Both the position numbers and the translations under genes were made by a program. A stretch of DNA of 64,000 nt from Prochlorococcus sp. MIT 0604 (GTDB lineage Bacteria > Cyanobacteriota > Cyanobacteriia > PCC-6307 > Cyanobiaceae), in NCBI RefSeq assembly GCF_000757845.1, contig NZ_CP007753.1, positions 1,178,001 to 1,242,000 on the forward strand, in the 5' to 3' direction. The notes under the pieces were generated by a model. It was not told where the DNA came from. It saw only the letters and a program-made list of their open reading frames with translations, and ran no database searches. This document shows positions 56,030 through 64,000 of this stretch, piece by piece. Within the stretch, counting starts at the first letter, position 1; every line of letters begins with the position of its first letter.

Positions 56030-56161
56030 AAAATATTTATAATTTTTAAAGAAACAATATCTTAATGAATCAAAAAATTAAACTTTTAAATTCAGTAAAA
56101 TTATTTATAGTATAAATTATGGTGTTAATAAAGGATCTAAATATCAAGTACATTTTTATTC

Positions 56162-56311
56162 TTAATATTTTTTTATTAAATTTCTTTGACATTGCCAATC
56201 ATCTTTAAAAATATTCTCTTAATCTTTCAATTGGTTGCAATTAAATTTTTCTAATAATTGTTCCGTAATAGCGAATGAAATATGATTATCTAAATTCCTA
56301 TGTTTGTGAAT
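56162..56311 (-). pseudogene. Possible decayed coding remnant in the manC-gmd gap
   Basis: In the 391-base divergent gap (56030-56420), a minus-strand frame reads IHKHRNLDNHISFAITEQLL and continues to KDN-like sequence, then a stop at 56219-56221, then ENIFKDDWQCQRNLIKKY before another stop at 56162. The Trp/Cys/Gln content is unexpected for random AT-rich spacer. It could be the C-terminal relic of an island gene. The rest of the gap is AT-rich with TATA-like runs that probably include the manC and gmd promoters. Confidence 0.28.
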
Positions 56312-56420
56312 TTATAATATAAATTGATGTAAAGACTCTTACTATTAGTAAACATATAGTACTTTAAATATATATTAAAAATTGTAGGCAAAAGTAAAGA
56401 TATATTCTTAAAATCTTTAT

Positions 56421-57545
56421 ATGAATAAAGGAATTAATAAAGTCGCCTTGATTATAGGTGTAACTGGACAGGACGGAAGTTATCTTGCTGAACTACTTTT
56501 AGAAAAAGGTTATGAAGTTCATGGTATTAAGAGAAGATCAAGTAGTTTTAATAGTCAAAGAATTGATCATTTGTATAAAGATCCACATGAAAAAAATAAT
56601 AACTTTATGCTTCACTATGGTGATTTAAGCGATAGCACAAGTTTAATAAGAATCATTCAAAACGTTCAACCCGATGAGATTTATAATTTAGGAGCTCAAA
56701 GCCATGTAGCTGTTAGTTTTGATAGCCCTGAATATACTGCCAATATTAATGCTTTGGGAACATTAAGGATTCTTGAAGCGGTAAAAATTCTTGGGCTCAT
56801 AGAAAAAACAAAAATCTATCAGGCTAGTACAAGTGAGCTTTTCGGGAAAATAATGGAAAGTCCACAAAGTGAAACAACTCCTTTTTATCCTAGAAGTCCC
56901 TATGGAGTAGCAAAACTTTATGCCTATTGGATAACTGTTAACTATAGAGAAGCATATGGAATTTTTGCATGCAATGGCATTTTGTTTAACCATGAAAGTC
57001 CAAGAAGAGGAGAAACATTTGTTACGAGGAAAATCACAAGAGGACTAGCTAGGATTGATACTGGATTGGACGACTGTCTATTTATGGGAAACCTTAATTC
57101 TCAAAGAGATTGGGGCCATGCAAAAGATTATGTTTATATGCAATGGCTAATGCTTCAACAAGACAATCCTGATGACTTTTTAGTAGCGACTGGCAGAAAG
57201 GAAACCGTTAGAAGATTTATTGAACTAAGTGCTAAAGAACTAGGTTGGGGAAATAATACTGGTACAAATCCATCTATAGTATGGGAGAATGAGGGTGTTA
57301 AAGAAATTGGAAGAAGAGGAGATACAGGTGAGATAGTTATTAGAGTTGATCCAAGATATTTTCGTCCAACTGAAGTTGATGAATTAAAAGGTGATCCCAC
57401 CAAAGCCCTTAAAAAATTAAAGTGGAAGAATAAAACTTCATTAGAGCAATTAGTTAAAGAGATGATAACTTTCGATAAACAAGAAGCATTGAAAGAATAT
57501 ATTTTAAAAAAAGAGGGATTTACAAACGACGCTCCTCATAAATAA
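56421..57545 (+). CDS. gmd: GDP-mannose 4,6-dehydratase
   Basis: A 374-residue extended SDR enzyme converting GDP-mannose to GDP-4-keto-6-deoxymannose, the first committed step to GDP-fucose. [73 protein letters not shown] (Tyr-x3-Lys) and [16 protein letters not shown] are diagnostic. Full length. fcl follows after 19 bases, so they form an operon. Confidence 0.96.
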   Translation: MNKGINKVALIIGVTGQDGSYLAELLLEKGYEVHGIKRRSSSFNSQRIDHLYKDPHEKNNNFMLHYGDLSDSTSLIRIIQNVQPDEIYNLGAQSHVAVSFDSPEYTANINALGTLRILEAVKILGLIEKTKIYQASTSELFGKIMESPQSETTPFYPRSPYGVAKLYAYWITVNYREAYGIFACNGILFNHESPRRGETFVTRKITRGLARIDTGLDDCLFMGNLNSQRDWGHAKDYVYMQWLMLQQDNPDDFLVATGRKETVRRFIELSAKELGWGNNTGTNPSIVWENEGVKEIGRRGDTGEIVIRVDPRYFRPTEVDELKGDPTKALKKLKWKNKTSLEQLVKEMITFDKQEALKEYILKKEGFTNDAPHK

Positions 57546-57564
57546 ATTTCTAAATTTTTAATTT

Positions 57565-58560
57565 ATGAAAAGCAAAATTTCAATTAATGAGACCTTCTTC
57601 GTAGCAGGTGCTTCAGGAATGGCAGGAAGTGCAATTTGTAGATCACTTCGAAACAAAGGTTACGGTTGTAAAGATAAAGGAGGAAAGCTATTAACTCCCA
57701 CGAGAAAAGATTTAGATTTACTATCTTATGAATCAGTAATTAATTGGTTTGATGCGAACAAACCTACAGTTGTAATAATTGCAGCAGCAAAAGTCGGAGG
57801 AATATATGCAAATTCAACTTTTCCTGCAGATTTTCTTCTTGAAAACATCAAGATTCAGACAAATATAATTGAAGCTGCATGGAAAACAAATGTTAAAAGG
57901 CTTCTATTCCTTGGAAGTAGTTGTATTTATCCCAAAAATATTTTAGAACCTATTAATGAAGAATTTCTATTATCAGGGCCATTAGAAAAAACTAATGAGC
58001 AATATGCAATCGCAAAAATAGCAGGGATAAAACTCTGCGAATCCTTGTCAAAACAATATAATCTAGATGCTATATCTCTAATGCCAACCAATTTATATGG
58101 TCCAGGGGATAATTATGATTCAAATAATAGTCATGTGATGGCTGCAATGATAAAAAGGTTTTCAGAAGCAAAAAAATTGTCACTTAAATCTGTAACTTGT
58201 TGGGGGTCTGGAAACCCTTTGAGAGAATTTTTATATGTAGATGATCTTGGAGACGCAGTTGTATTTGCACTTGAAAAGTGGGATCCAAAATCAAAAAGTG
58301 CTCCTCTAGACAATCATGGAAATCCTCTTTTTTATCTTAATGTGGGTACTGGTAAAGATATAAAGATTGAAGAACTTGCAAAGAAAATTGCGAGATACTA
58401 TGAATATTATGGACAAATAAACTGGGATATAAAAAAGCCTGATGGAACTAAACGAAAAGTTCTTGATGTTAAAAGACTTAATAGCCTAGGTTGGCAGAGT
58501 AAAACATCACTTGATGAAGGTTTAAAAAAGACGATTATTTCTTACAAAAATTTAAAATAA
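57565..58560 (+). CDS. fcl: GDP-L-fucose synthase
   Basis: A 331-residue SDR epimerase-reductase making GDP-L-fucose from the Gmd product. VAGASGMAGSAICRSLRNKG, AAAKVGGIYANSTFPADFL, LFLGSSCIYPKN (Ser, Cys region), EQYAIAKIAGIKLCE (Tyr-x3-Lys) and MPTNLYGPGDNYDSNNSHVM are signature Fcl motifs. It is 19 bases after gmd. Together with manC the window encodes GDP-mannose to GDP-fucose. Confidence 0.95.
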   Translation: MKSKISINETFFVAGASGMAGSAICRSLRNKGYGCKDKGGKLLTPTRKDLDLLSYESVINWFDANKPTVVIIAAAKVGGIYANSTFPADFLLENIKIQTNIIEAAWKTNVKRLLFLGSSCIYPKNILEPINEEFLLSGPLEKTNEQYAIAKIAGIKLCESLSKQYNLDAISLMPTNLYGPGDNYDSNNSHVMAAMIKRFSEAKKLSLKSVTCWGSGNPLREFLYVDDLGDAVVFALEKWDPKSKSAPLDNHGNPLFYLNVGTGKDIKIEELAKKIARYYEYYGQINWDIKKPDGTKRKVLDVKRLNSLGWQSKTSLDEGLKKTIISYKNLK

Positions 58561-58637
58561 ACAAATATCATTTAATTAAAAAATTATTATACTTTTGTAA
58601 GTTAAGAGGTAAATCTTTCAAATAAAATAAAAAATAT

Positions 58638-59450
58638 TTAATTATCAATATCTTTGGAGTAATATTCAATAATTTGCTTACTATATCTTTTTGGATATTT
58701 AAATTTTATGATTTTTTTAATTAGCCTTATAAAAATTTTTAAAAAGAAAATATATAAAAATCTTACTTTATAAAGATTAAAAGAAAACTTTAGAGTTTCT
58801 AAGAATCCATTAAAATATGAAATTAAGTTTTGAGTGCTTTTTCCTCCTAAGGGCATTAATGTGATTATCTGATCTAAATAAATAGGCTTAAATAAATTTT
58901 TTTTTCTTAAAAGTATTTGTTGTTTATAATCAGAAGCAATTTTAAGATTATTGTCAAAAAGAGGTTTAATTTTGCAAGCAACATCTCTTTTCAAAATAAA
59001 TGAAGGATGTGGAAATTGGATTAATGGTATTTTTTTATAAAACCAGCCAAATCCCAATAAAGAAAAATTATTTATATTTGTTTCATTTACTTGAGCAGTA
59101 TATCCAATTAAACAAGTTGAAAGTGAATTTCTACAGAAAGAATAATTGATATTTTCTAATGCTTGATTGGAAAGTAATATATCTCCTGCATTTAAAAATA
59201 TCACTAATTCACCAATTGCATATTTAAATCCTTGATTCATGGCATCATAAACCCCAGAATCCTGTGCAAAGTAAATCTCTGTATTAGGAAAATCACCGAA
59301 ATTAATTACCTTAGTCCCATCATTAGAAAAGCCATCTTTAATAATATGTTGAAAATTTCTATAAGTTTGTCTTTGAACAGAACTAATTGTTTTAATTAAA
59401 TCTTCTTTAGAATTAAGTGTAACTGTTATTATTGAAATTTTATAATTCAT
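58638..59450 (-). CDS. GT2-family glycosyltransferase
   Basis: A 270-residue GT-A transferase: ISIITVTLNSKEDLIKTISS, SVQRQTYRNFQHIIKDGFSN, DSGVYDAMNQGFKYAIGELV and FLNAGDIL (the DxD-equivalent, here N-A-G-D), typical of the WcaA/WbbD-like short GT2 enzymes such as the colanic-acid type. The C-terminus is basic with a weak helix. It converges with fcl and may transfer fucose or another deoxysugar, which is inference. Confidence 0.84.
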   Translation of the reverse strand: MNYKISIITVTLNSKEDLIKTISSVQRQTYRNFQHIIKDGFSNDGTKVINFGDFPNTEIYFAQDSGVYDAMNQGFKYAIGELVIFLNAGDILLSNQALENINYSFCRNSLSTCLIGYTAQVNETNINNFSLLGFGWFYKKIPLIQFPHPSFILKRDVACKIKPLFDNNLKIASDYKQQILLRKKNLFKPIYLDQIITLMPLGGKSTQNLISYFNGFLETLKFSFNLYKVRFLYIFFLKIFIRLIKKIIKFKYPKRYSKQIIEYYSKDIDN

Positions 59451-59613
59451 AATTTATTAAAGGTTAAATTCATTCAAAATAATAGTCATAATAATATTAC
59501 AAAGTTAATTCTAAAAATTTGAAAGATTATTACATCAGTTATATCAAAAATATATTTTTTTTTTATTTTTGACAATATTAAAGTAAAGCATTAAAAGAAT
59601 TAAAAAATAAAAA

Positions 59614-60441
59614 TTATTTATTTCTATATTGGCTAGTTGAAACTGATTTATTTGTGAGTTTGTAAATAAGTTTTTTTGCGAATGTGCGAGTTAATGCATT
59701 TAATTTAAGATAAGTTCCCTTAACAAATTCTTTTTTAAAACCACGAAATGATGTTGAGTGGTAATAATTTGTGCCTGATGGTGATTCTTTAGAAAAATAA
59801 TAGTTACTTATACACTTTCTACGTTTAGTTTCTGATTTAATTTTTTTTACTCCATGTAACGATCTATTATCTGTTCTCATAATGACAAGTCTATTAAAAG
59901 CACAGCTAATTTCATCTGCTTTATTTTTAATACCATTTGGATAAAGTACTAATTCACCCCCATCCTTAATGGGATTAAAATCTTTATTTACGTAATAAAG
60001 AAGATTTAACCTTCGAAAGTTTTGCATATTTCTATCGTGTGAATTATCAATATGTGGATTCAGAAAACATCCTTTACTCATACTCGATATTCCACCTGCG
60101 TATAATTCTGGATCGCCAATTAAGTTTTTTATTGAAGTAATTTCTCCTATTATTTTTATTACATTTTCTTCTTGAAAGGAATAAATACATTCCTCTATTA
60201 AATTCTGTTTATCAATAAAATGAAAGCCTATATATTTATTTTCTTGAGGACCATTTAAATGAGTTAGCTCATTTTCAAATGGGAAATAGTCACTTAATTT
60301 CGTCGCAATTTTAATTGGTAATAAATCTTCTATAACAAGAAAGTTAATTGCACTTGATTCTTCATATTTGTTTTTCAAATAATTTATTCCAAGTTCTTTA
60401 AGTCTTTTAATTATGAGTGTAGAGATCTCATATCTATTCAT
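59614..60441 (-). CDS. 2-oxoglutarate-Fe(II) oxygenase family protein
   Basis: A 275-residue protein with a jelly-roll-type Fe site: NPHIDNSHDRNMQNFRRLNL (His-x-Asp), GGELVLYPNG, NRLVIMRTDNRSLHGVKKI (distal His) and an Arg further on (RRKCISNYYFSKES) for 2-oxoglutarate. This arrangement fits prolyl-4-hydroxylase-like 2OG oxygenases. In a glycan island it may hydroxylate a sugar. 163 AT-rich bases separate it from the GT2 gene downstream. Confidence 0.8.
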   Translation of the reverse strand: MNRYEISTLIIKRLKELGINYLKNKYEESSAINFLVIEDLLPIKIATKLSDYFPFENELTHLNGPQENKYIGFHFIDKQNLIEECIYSFQEENVIKIIGEITSIKNLIGDPELYAGGISSMSKGCFLNPHIDNSHDRNMQNFRRLNLLYYVNKDFNPIKDGGELVLYPNGIKNKADEISCAFNRLVIMRTDNRSLHGVKKIKSETKRRKCISNYYFSKESPSGTNYYHSTSFRGFKKEFVKGTYLKLNALTRTFAKKLIYKLTNKSVSTSQYRNK

Positions 60442-60562
60442 AAATTCTTTTCAAAGTAGTTGTTATTTATTATTATATAAAATTGAGTTTAACATTTAAA
60501 AATTAGCACTAAATGTTAGTTTAATAGAAAATCCAAACAATTAAATAATATAGATTAAAGAA

Positions 60563-61555
60563 ATGAGTAAAGAATCCTTCTTAATTACAGGAAGCAGTGG
60601 CTTTATAGGAAAGGCATTATGTAAGTTTTTAACTTCAAAGGGTTACAAAGTTTTTGGTATTGATAAAGTAAGGTCTGATTTCTCGGATTTTAATTTTAAA
60701 TATTTTGAATTAGATTTGCTTGATATTCATCCAAATGAATTATCTAATATCATTCCCAAAGTAGACTATATTGTTCACCTCGCAGCTAGAACTGACCTAT
60801 CTGGCAAAAGATTATCAGAATACGATGTGAATATTGAGGGAGTAAAAAGAATGTGCGCATACTCAGGGATTATTAAACCAAGAAAAGTATTATTTGCTTC
60901 AACGCAATTAGTTAATTGTATTGGAGATATTCCTAATGGCGTTAATGATTATAATCCTGATACATTTTATGGATTATCAAAGGTCATTGGAGAAGAGATA
61001 GTGAGGTCATTTTTTAAAAATTTAGAAATAAATTGGTTAATTTTTAGACCTACCACGGTTTGGGGACCAGGAATGTCTATACATTATCAAAATTTCCTTA
61101 ATTTAATTTTGGAGAAGAAATATTTTCATATTGGATTTAAAAAAAAGAAAAAGTCATTTTCATATATAGGGAATTCTGTTAATCAAATATTTGAATTATG
61201 CATAAATGAAAAAGAACTTCTTTCAGATTTAACTATCTATCTATGCGATCCATTCAATATTGAAATCAAACAATGGGCAAATGATTTAGCACTAGGTCTT
61301 GGTGCTCCCAAACCTTTTACTTTGCCCCATAAATTATGTTATTTACTAGCTTTTTTAAATGATAACTTTTCAAAATTACTGAAAATAAAACCTCCAATAC
61401 CCCTAACTCTTAGAAGATTAAAGAACATTACAACACCTTATATATTTCAATCAAATTTACTTTGGCAAAATTCCTCAATTCTTTATGACTATAAATCAGC
61501 TATAAAAAATACATGCTCTTGGTTTCTAAGTAAAAAAATCGAAAATTTTAAATGA
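60563..61555 (+). CDS. NAD-dependent epimerase/dehydratase
   Basis: A 330-residue extended SDR protein: ITGSSGFIGKALCKFLTSKG (NAD loop), IVHLAARTDLSGK, FASTQLVNCIGD (catalytic serine/threonine region) and FYGLSKVIGEEIVRSF (Tyr-x3-Lys). The YGP-like segment is FRPTTVWGPGMS. Specificity is unknown; relatives include UDP-sugar epimerases and dTDP-sugar reductases. It stands alone between two minus-strand genes. Confidence 0.8.
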   Translation: MSKESFLITGSSGFIGKALCKFLTSKGYKVFGIDKVRSDFSDFNFKYFELDLLDIHPNELSNIIPKVDYIVHLAARTDLSGKRLSEYDVNIEGVKRMCAYSGIIKPRKVLFASTQLVNCIGDIPNGVNDYNPDTFYGLSKVIGEEIVRSFFKNLEINWLIFRPTTVWGPGMSIHYQNFLNLILEKKYFHIGFKKKKKSFSYIGNSVNQIFELCINEKELLSDLTIYLCDPFNIEIKQWANDLALGLGAPKPFTLPHKLCYLLAFLNDNFSKLLKIKPPIPLTLRRLKNITTPYIFQSNLLWQNSSILYDYKSAIKNTCSWFLSKKIENFK

Positions 61556-61577
61556 TTTTCGGAAATAGAGTTTTTAA

Positions 61578-62849
61578 TTAAGAGGTATTTTTTTCAAAAT
61601 AATTGACTTCGTTATTTTCTTTGATGTTAATTTTTTGTTTAAAAAATTTGCTTGAACTTAAAATTATTAAAGTAATAATTCCTGTATATGGGTTGCACAT
61701 ATAAAATATATAAGAAATAAATAATGTTTTATTTTTTCTTATTTCTTTAAATACAATTGGTATAACTAATAAAAATTTTGCAATTGAACTCATTAAGATT
61801 CCAATAAAAATCCCATAATCAGCTAGATAATTAGAAAAACTTTCATAAAAAGATGGATGCCAATTTTCTTTTAATAATTCAGGTACAAGTTTGGCATGCG
61901 TAAGAGAATGACCATAAATTATTGGTTTATTTTCAAATAAAAATCTAGGGATAAAACTTAGATAGCTTGTCTTTGCTATCTGGCCTTCAGTGATTCCTGG
62001 ACCATTATTCTGTAGGAAATAATTAAAGCCTCCTATGTAATCAAAAGTAGAAGCAAGTTGCGGAATTATTGAAGTATAATCTTGACCTTTTAGAAAGTTA
62101 TATAGTTGAGCTGAAAATGTTATTAATAATAAAATCAGTGAAGAAAATATAATTAAATTTTTTAACTTAGGAAGCTTCATTAAATGAATTGATCTATAAG
62201 TAAAAAATAATAGTAAAGGTAAAAATAAAAAAGATTTAGAACCTAAAAAGAACAATAATAAAAAATAAAATATTAGATAAATATATGTTTTATTTATTAG
62301 GGAGAAAGCTGAAAACACGGCAAATAATAAACTAGGCAAAGTTGTAAATACTAAAAGATTTTGTTGCAATAAAAATTTACGAGTAAGTCTTGGATTTAAA
62401 AAAAATTCTCTTACCACAGGATTGATTATAAAAAACGCAATCGAAATTAAACTAATAGACATTAAAAATAGATTAAAAATTTTTAAAGATTTATTATTTC
62501 TTAAAAATAATTGAAATGATTTTAAATCAGTTACAAATATTTTTTTATTAGTTAAGGAAATAAAAAGAGCAACCATTAAAACTGGAAGCCAAGTCATGAG
62601 ATAAATTATTAAGCTTGTTTGTATAGGAATTTTATATTGATTTTGCAAGCAGAAAAATAATCCGCCTATATGTAAATTAAGAATTGGATAAATAATTATT
62701 GGAATTGAAATTATTAATGCATTTTTAAAAAAATAATAAAAAATTAGAATTGTTAAGCTGCTAAAAAATAAAAGTATGTAAAAACTATTAAATGTTTCAA
62801 TTAGAGATGCTGAAAATATTATCTCATCTGTATAAACTGAACTAGACAT
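61578..62849 (-). CDS. Oligosaccharide repeat-unit polymerase-like (Wzy) membrane protein
   Basis: A 423-residue integral membrane protein with roughly ten to twelve helices and the segment FLGSKSFLFLPLLLFF, plus a large loop (FNYFLQNNGPGITEGQIAKT) and FYESFSNYLADYGIFIGILM, features of the O-antigen polymerase (Wzy) type: low sequence conservation, an 'SK/SR' helix and an FxxxLxxxG end. It would polymerise repeat units at the periplasmic face. It overlaps the upstream glycosyltransferase gene by 8 bases. Confidence 0.66.
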   Translation of the reverse strand: MSSSVYTDEIIFSASLIETFNSFYILLFFSSLTILIFYYFFKNALIISIPIIIYPILNLHIGGLFFCLQNQYKIPIQTSLIIYLMTWLPVLMVALFISLTNKKIFVTDLKSFQLFLRNNKSLKIFNLFLMSISLISIAFFIINPVVREFFLNPRLTRKFLLQQNLLVFTTLPSLLFAVFSAFSLINKTYIYLIFYFLLLFFLGSKSFLFLPLLLFFTYRSIHLMKLPKLKNLIIFSSLILLLITFSAQLYNFLKGQDYTSIIPQLASTFDYIGGFNYFLQNNGPGITEGQIAKTSYLSFIPRFLFENKPIIYGHSLTHAKLVPELLKENWHPSFYESFSNYLADYGIFIGILMSSIAKFLLVIPIVFKEIRKNKTLFISYIFYMCNPYTGIITLIILSSSKFFKQKINIKENNEVNYFEKNTS

Positions 62850-63930
62850 TTTTTTGTATTAGCTCTATTAGTTCTTTCTCTTTAAATTGTTCCTTATTTA
62901 TAAAATTTTGCAATTCATTATAGTTTGTTTTTTTAAAGTTATTAATTGAGGAATTTATTTCATTGATAAGTGGATTAATATTATTAGTATCAATTCTAAT
63001 TAAATTTTTAAATTCATTTGAATTATAAATCCCATGATTTAATGCTGCTGTTTTTTTATTTAGAGAAATCGATCTACAAACTGGCAGGCAAAGTCCCTCA
63101 CAAGAAGAAGTAGAAATTAACATTGAACAATTAATAATTAATGAAGCAACTTCTGGATCAGGAATATTTACAAGAATATTTACATTTGAATAGCTTTTAA
63201 AAATATTTTTCAAATTTGTATCACCTACAATTATAAAATTTGCTGGAAATGATTTTTCTATAATTTCTTTTAAGAGGGAAATACCTTTTCTTTTTCTTGA
63301 GTTTGAAATAAACAATATATAAGGGGATTGATATTTTATTATATATTTATTATTTTTAATATCCCATTCTCTCCCAAAAAAATAAGGAATTGGAATTTCA
63401 ATCAATTTTTTTTTATTTATCCCAAATTTTTTATTTATTTCTTTCAAAGTGTAATTTCTTGGAGAAAATATTTTTGTTTTTTTATATTTAGAGAGTTCTT
63501 TAATTCTTCTATTTAAAATATATCTTTTAAGAAAACCAAATTTTTTTTGTTTAGTTGCTTCAATATAACAAAGGTCATGCACTATAAACTTGAAGGATAT
63601 ATTATTATTTTTTAACTGTTTAGAAAGTAAAAGAGGAAATTGAAAAGGACAAAATATTTCATTTATCGATCTATCCTTTAGTTTGTAAAATTTGAAAATA
63701 GAGTTTAGTTTAAAGGGTAAATAATTCTTTTCTATTAAAGTTACTATTGTTGATGAATTACCTGCTTGTTCCCAAAGATCAAAAATAATCTTATTTTCTT
63801 TTTGGGTAGTAGCTGGTAATTTTACCTTTACGCCTATCTTGAAATAGGTATAAAGCAAAACTCTGCTTACATATCCAATACCTGTATATGAATCGACTCC
63901 AATAGCATTATCAAAATATAAATGCCGCAT
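62842..63930 (-). CDS. GT4-like glycosyltransferase
   Basis: A 362-residue GT-B transferase. MRHLYFDNAIGVDSYTGIGYVSRV is a typical start of mannosyltransferase-like GT4 enzymes, split here around the YTGIGYVSR acceptor loop; the C-terminal domain has ILFISNSRKRKGISLLKEII and CSMLISTSSCEGLCLPVCRS with a donor-site EGL-LPV. It is the start of the last operon seen in the window. The remaining 70 bases (63931-64000) are AT-rich with no gene. Confidence 0.8.
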   Translation of the reverse strand: MRHLYFDNAIGVDSYTGIGYVSRVLLYTYFKIGVKVKLPATTQKENKIIFDLWEQAGNSSTIVTLIEKNYLPFKLNSIFKFYKLKDRSINEIFCPFQFPLLLSKQLKNNNISFKFIVHDLCYIEATKQKKFGFLKRYILNRRIKELSKYKKTKIFSPRNYTLKEINKKFGINKKKLIEIPIPYFFGREWDIKNNKYIIKYQSPYILFISNSRKRKGISLLKEIIEKSFPANFIIVGDTNLKNIFKSYSNVNILVNIPDPEVASLIINCSMLISTSSCEGLCLPVCRSISLNKKTAALNHGIYNSNEFKNLIRIDTNNINPLINEINSSINNFKKTNYNELQNFINKEQFKEKELIELIQKNV

Positions 63931-64000
63931 CTACTTTGCCAAATAAATTTAATCATAAAATAACAATTTTGATAAATCTAAGCAATAAAATATAAAAAAA

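Overview
The window reads as a piece of a high-light-type Prochlorococcus (marine picocyanobacterium) genome. This rests on extreme AT-richness, tight spacing, a cyanobacterial core gene set (Ycf46-type AAA ATPase, DUF2808 protein, AroH-type chorismate mutase, short SppA, marine YidC/Alb3, and rpmH-rnpA-yidC order) and protein sequences typical of that group. No genome comparison was possible, so the species call is inference from the sequences alone.

Positions 1-20,240 are mostly ordinary core genome. They hold a partial AhpC/TSA-like gene, a SemiSWEET, an apparently frameshifted AEC-type carrier, a PMT/ArnT-type glycosyltransferase, a GT4 glycosyltransferase and an EamA permease. After these come sppA, aroH, a DUF2808 gene, rpmH-rnpA-PH-domain gene-yidC, a ycf46-like ATPase gene, serS, rseP, rpsN, pnp, cysQ, rsmI, a LapA-like gene and an HTH gene. 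A tRNA-Arg(TCT) gene closes this part.

From the tRNA to the end of the window (about 20.2-64 kb) the character changes. Almost every gene concerns surface polysaccharide (LPS O-chain or capsule), strands switch often, intergenic spaces grow and become very AT-rich, and apparent gene remnants occur. The layout is a mosaic of sugar-supply modules: ugd-galE-UDP-glucuronate 4-epimerase (UDP-GlcA/GalA/Gal); rfbA-rfbB plus a DegT aminotransferase (a dTDP-dideoxysugar, possibly amino); gmhA-hddA-hddC/gmhB fusion (GDP-D-glycero-alpha-D-manno-heptose); manC and gmd-fcl (GDP-mannose, GDP-L-fucose); and a nonulosonic (sialic/legionaminic-like) acid route with neuB and neuC at 43.8-46.0 kb and the CMP-sugar synthetase 17 kb away at 26.6 kb. 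Between them sit glycosyltransferases, methyltransferases, two 2-oxoglutarate/Fe(II) oxygenases, a PglK/MsbA-type ABC flippase, a KpsC/KpsS-like protein and two polymerase/ligase-type membrane proteins.

The most unusual parts are: (1) the co-directional run 42.4-50.5 kb, where an N-acetyl-type UDP-sugar dehydrogenase, NeuB, NeuC, a 2-hydroxyacid dehydrogenase, a close relative of CmoA (carboxy-SAM synthase), a second methyltransferase and an AsnB-type amidotransferase lie in series; (2) a tandem pair of membrane-anchored serine-hydrolase-like proteins at 27.3-29.7 kb; (3) a fused heptose guanylyltransferase-phosphatase; and (4) two apparent gene remnants flanking manC. No integrase, transposase, CRISPR array or rRNA was seen.
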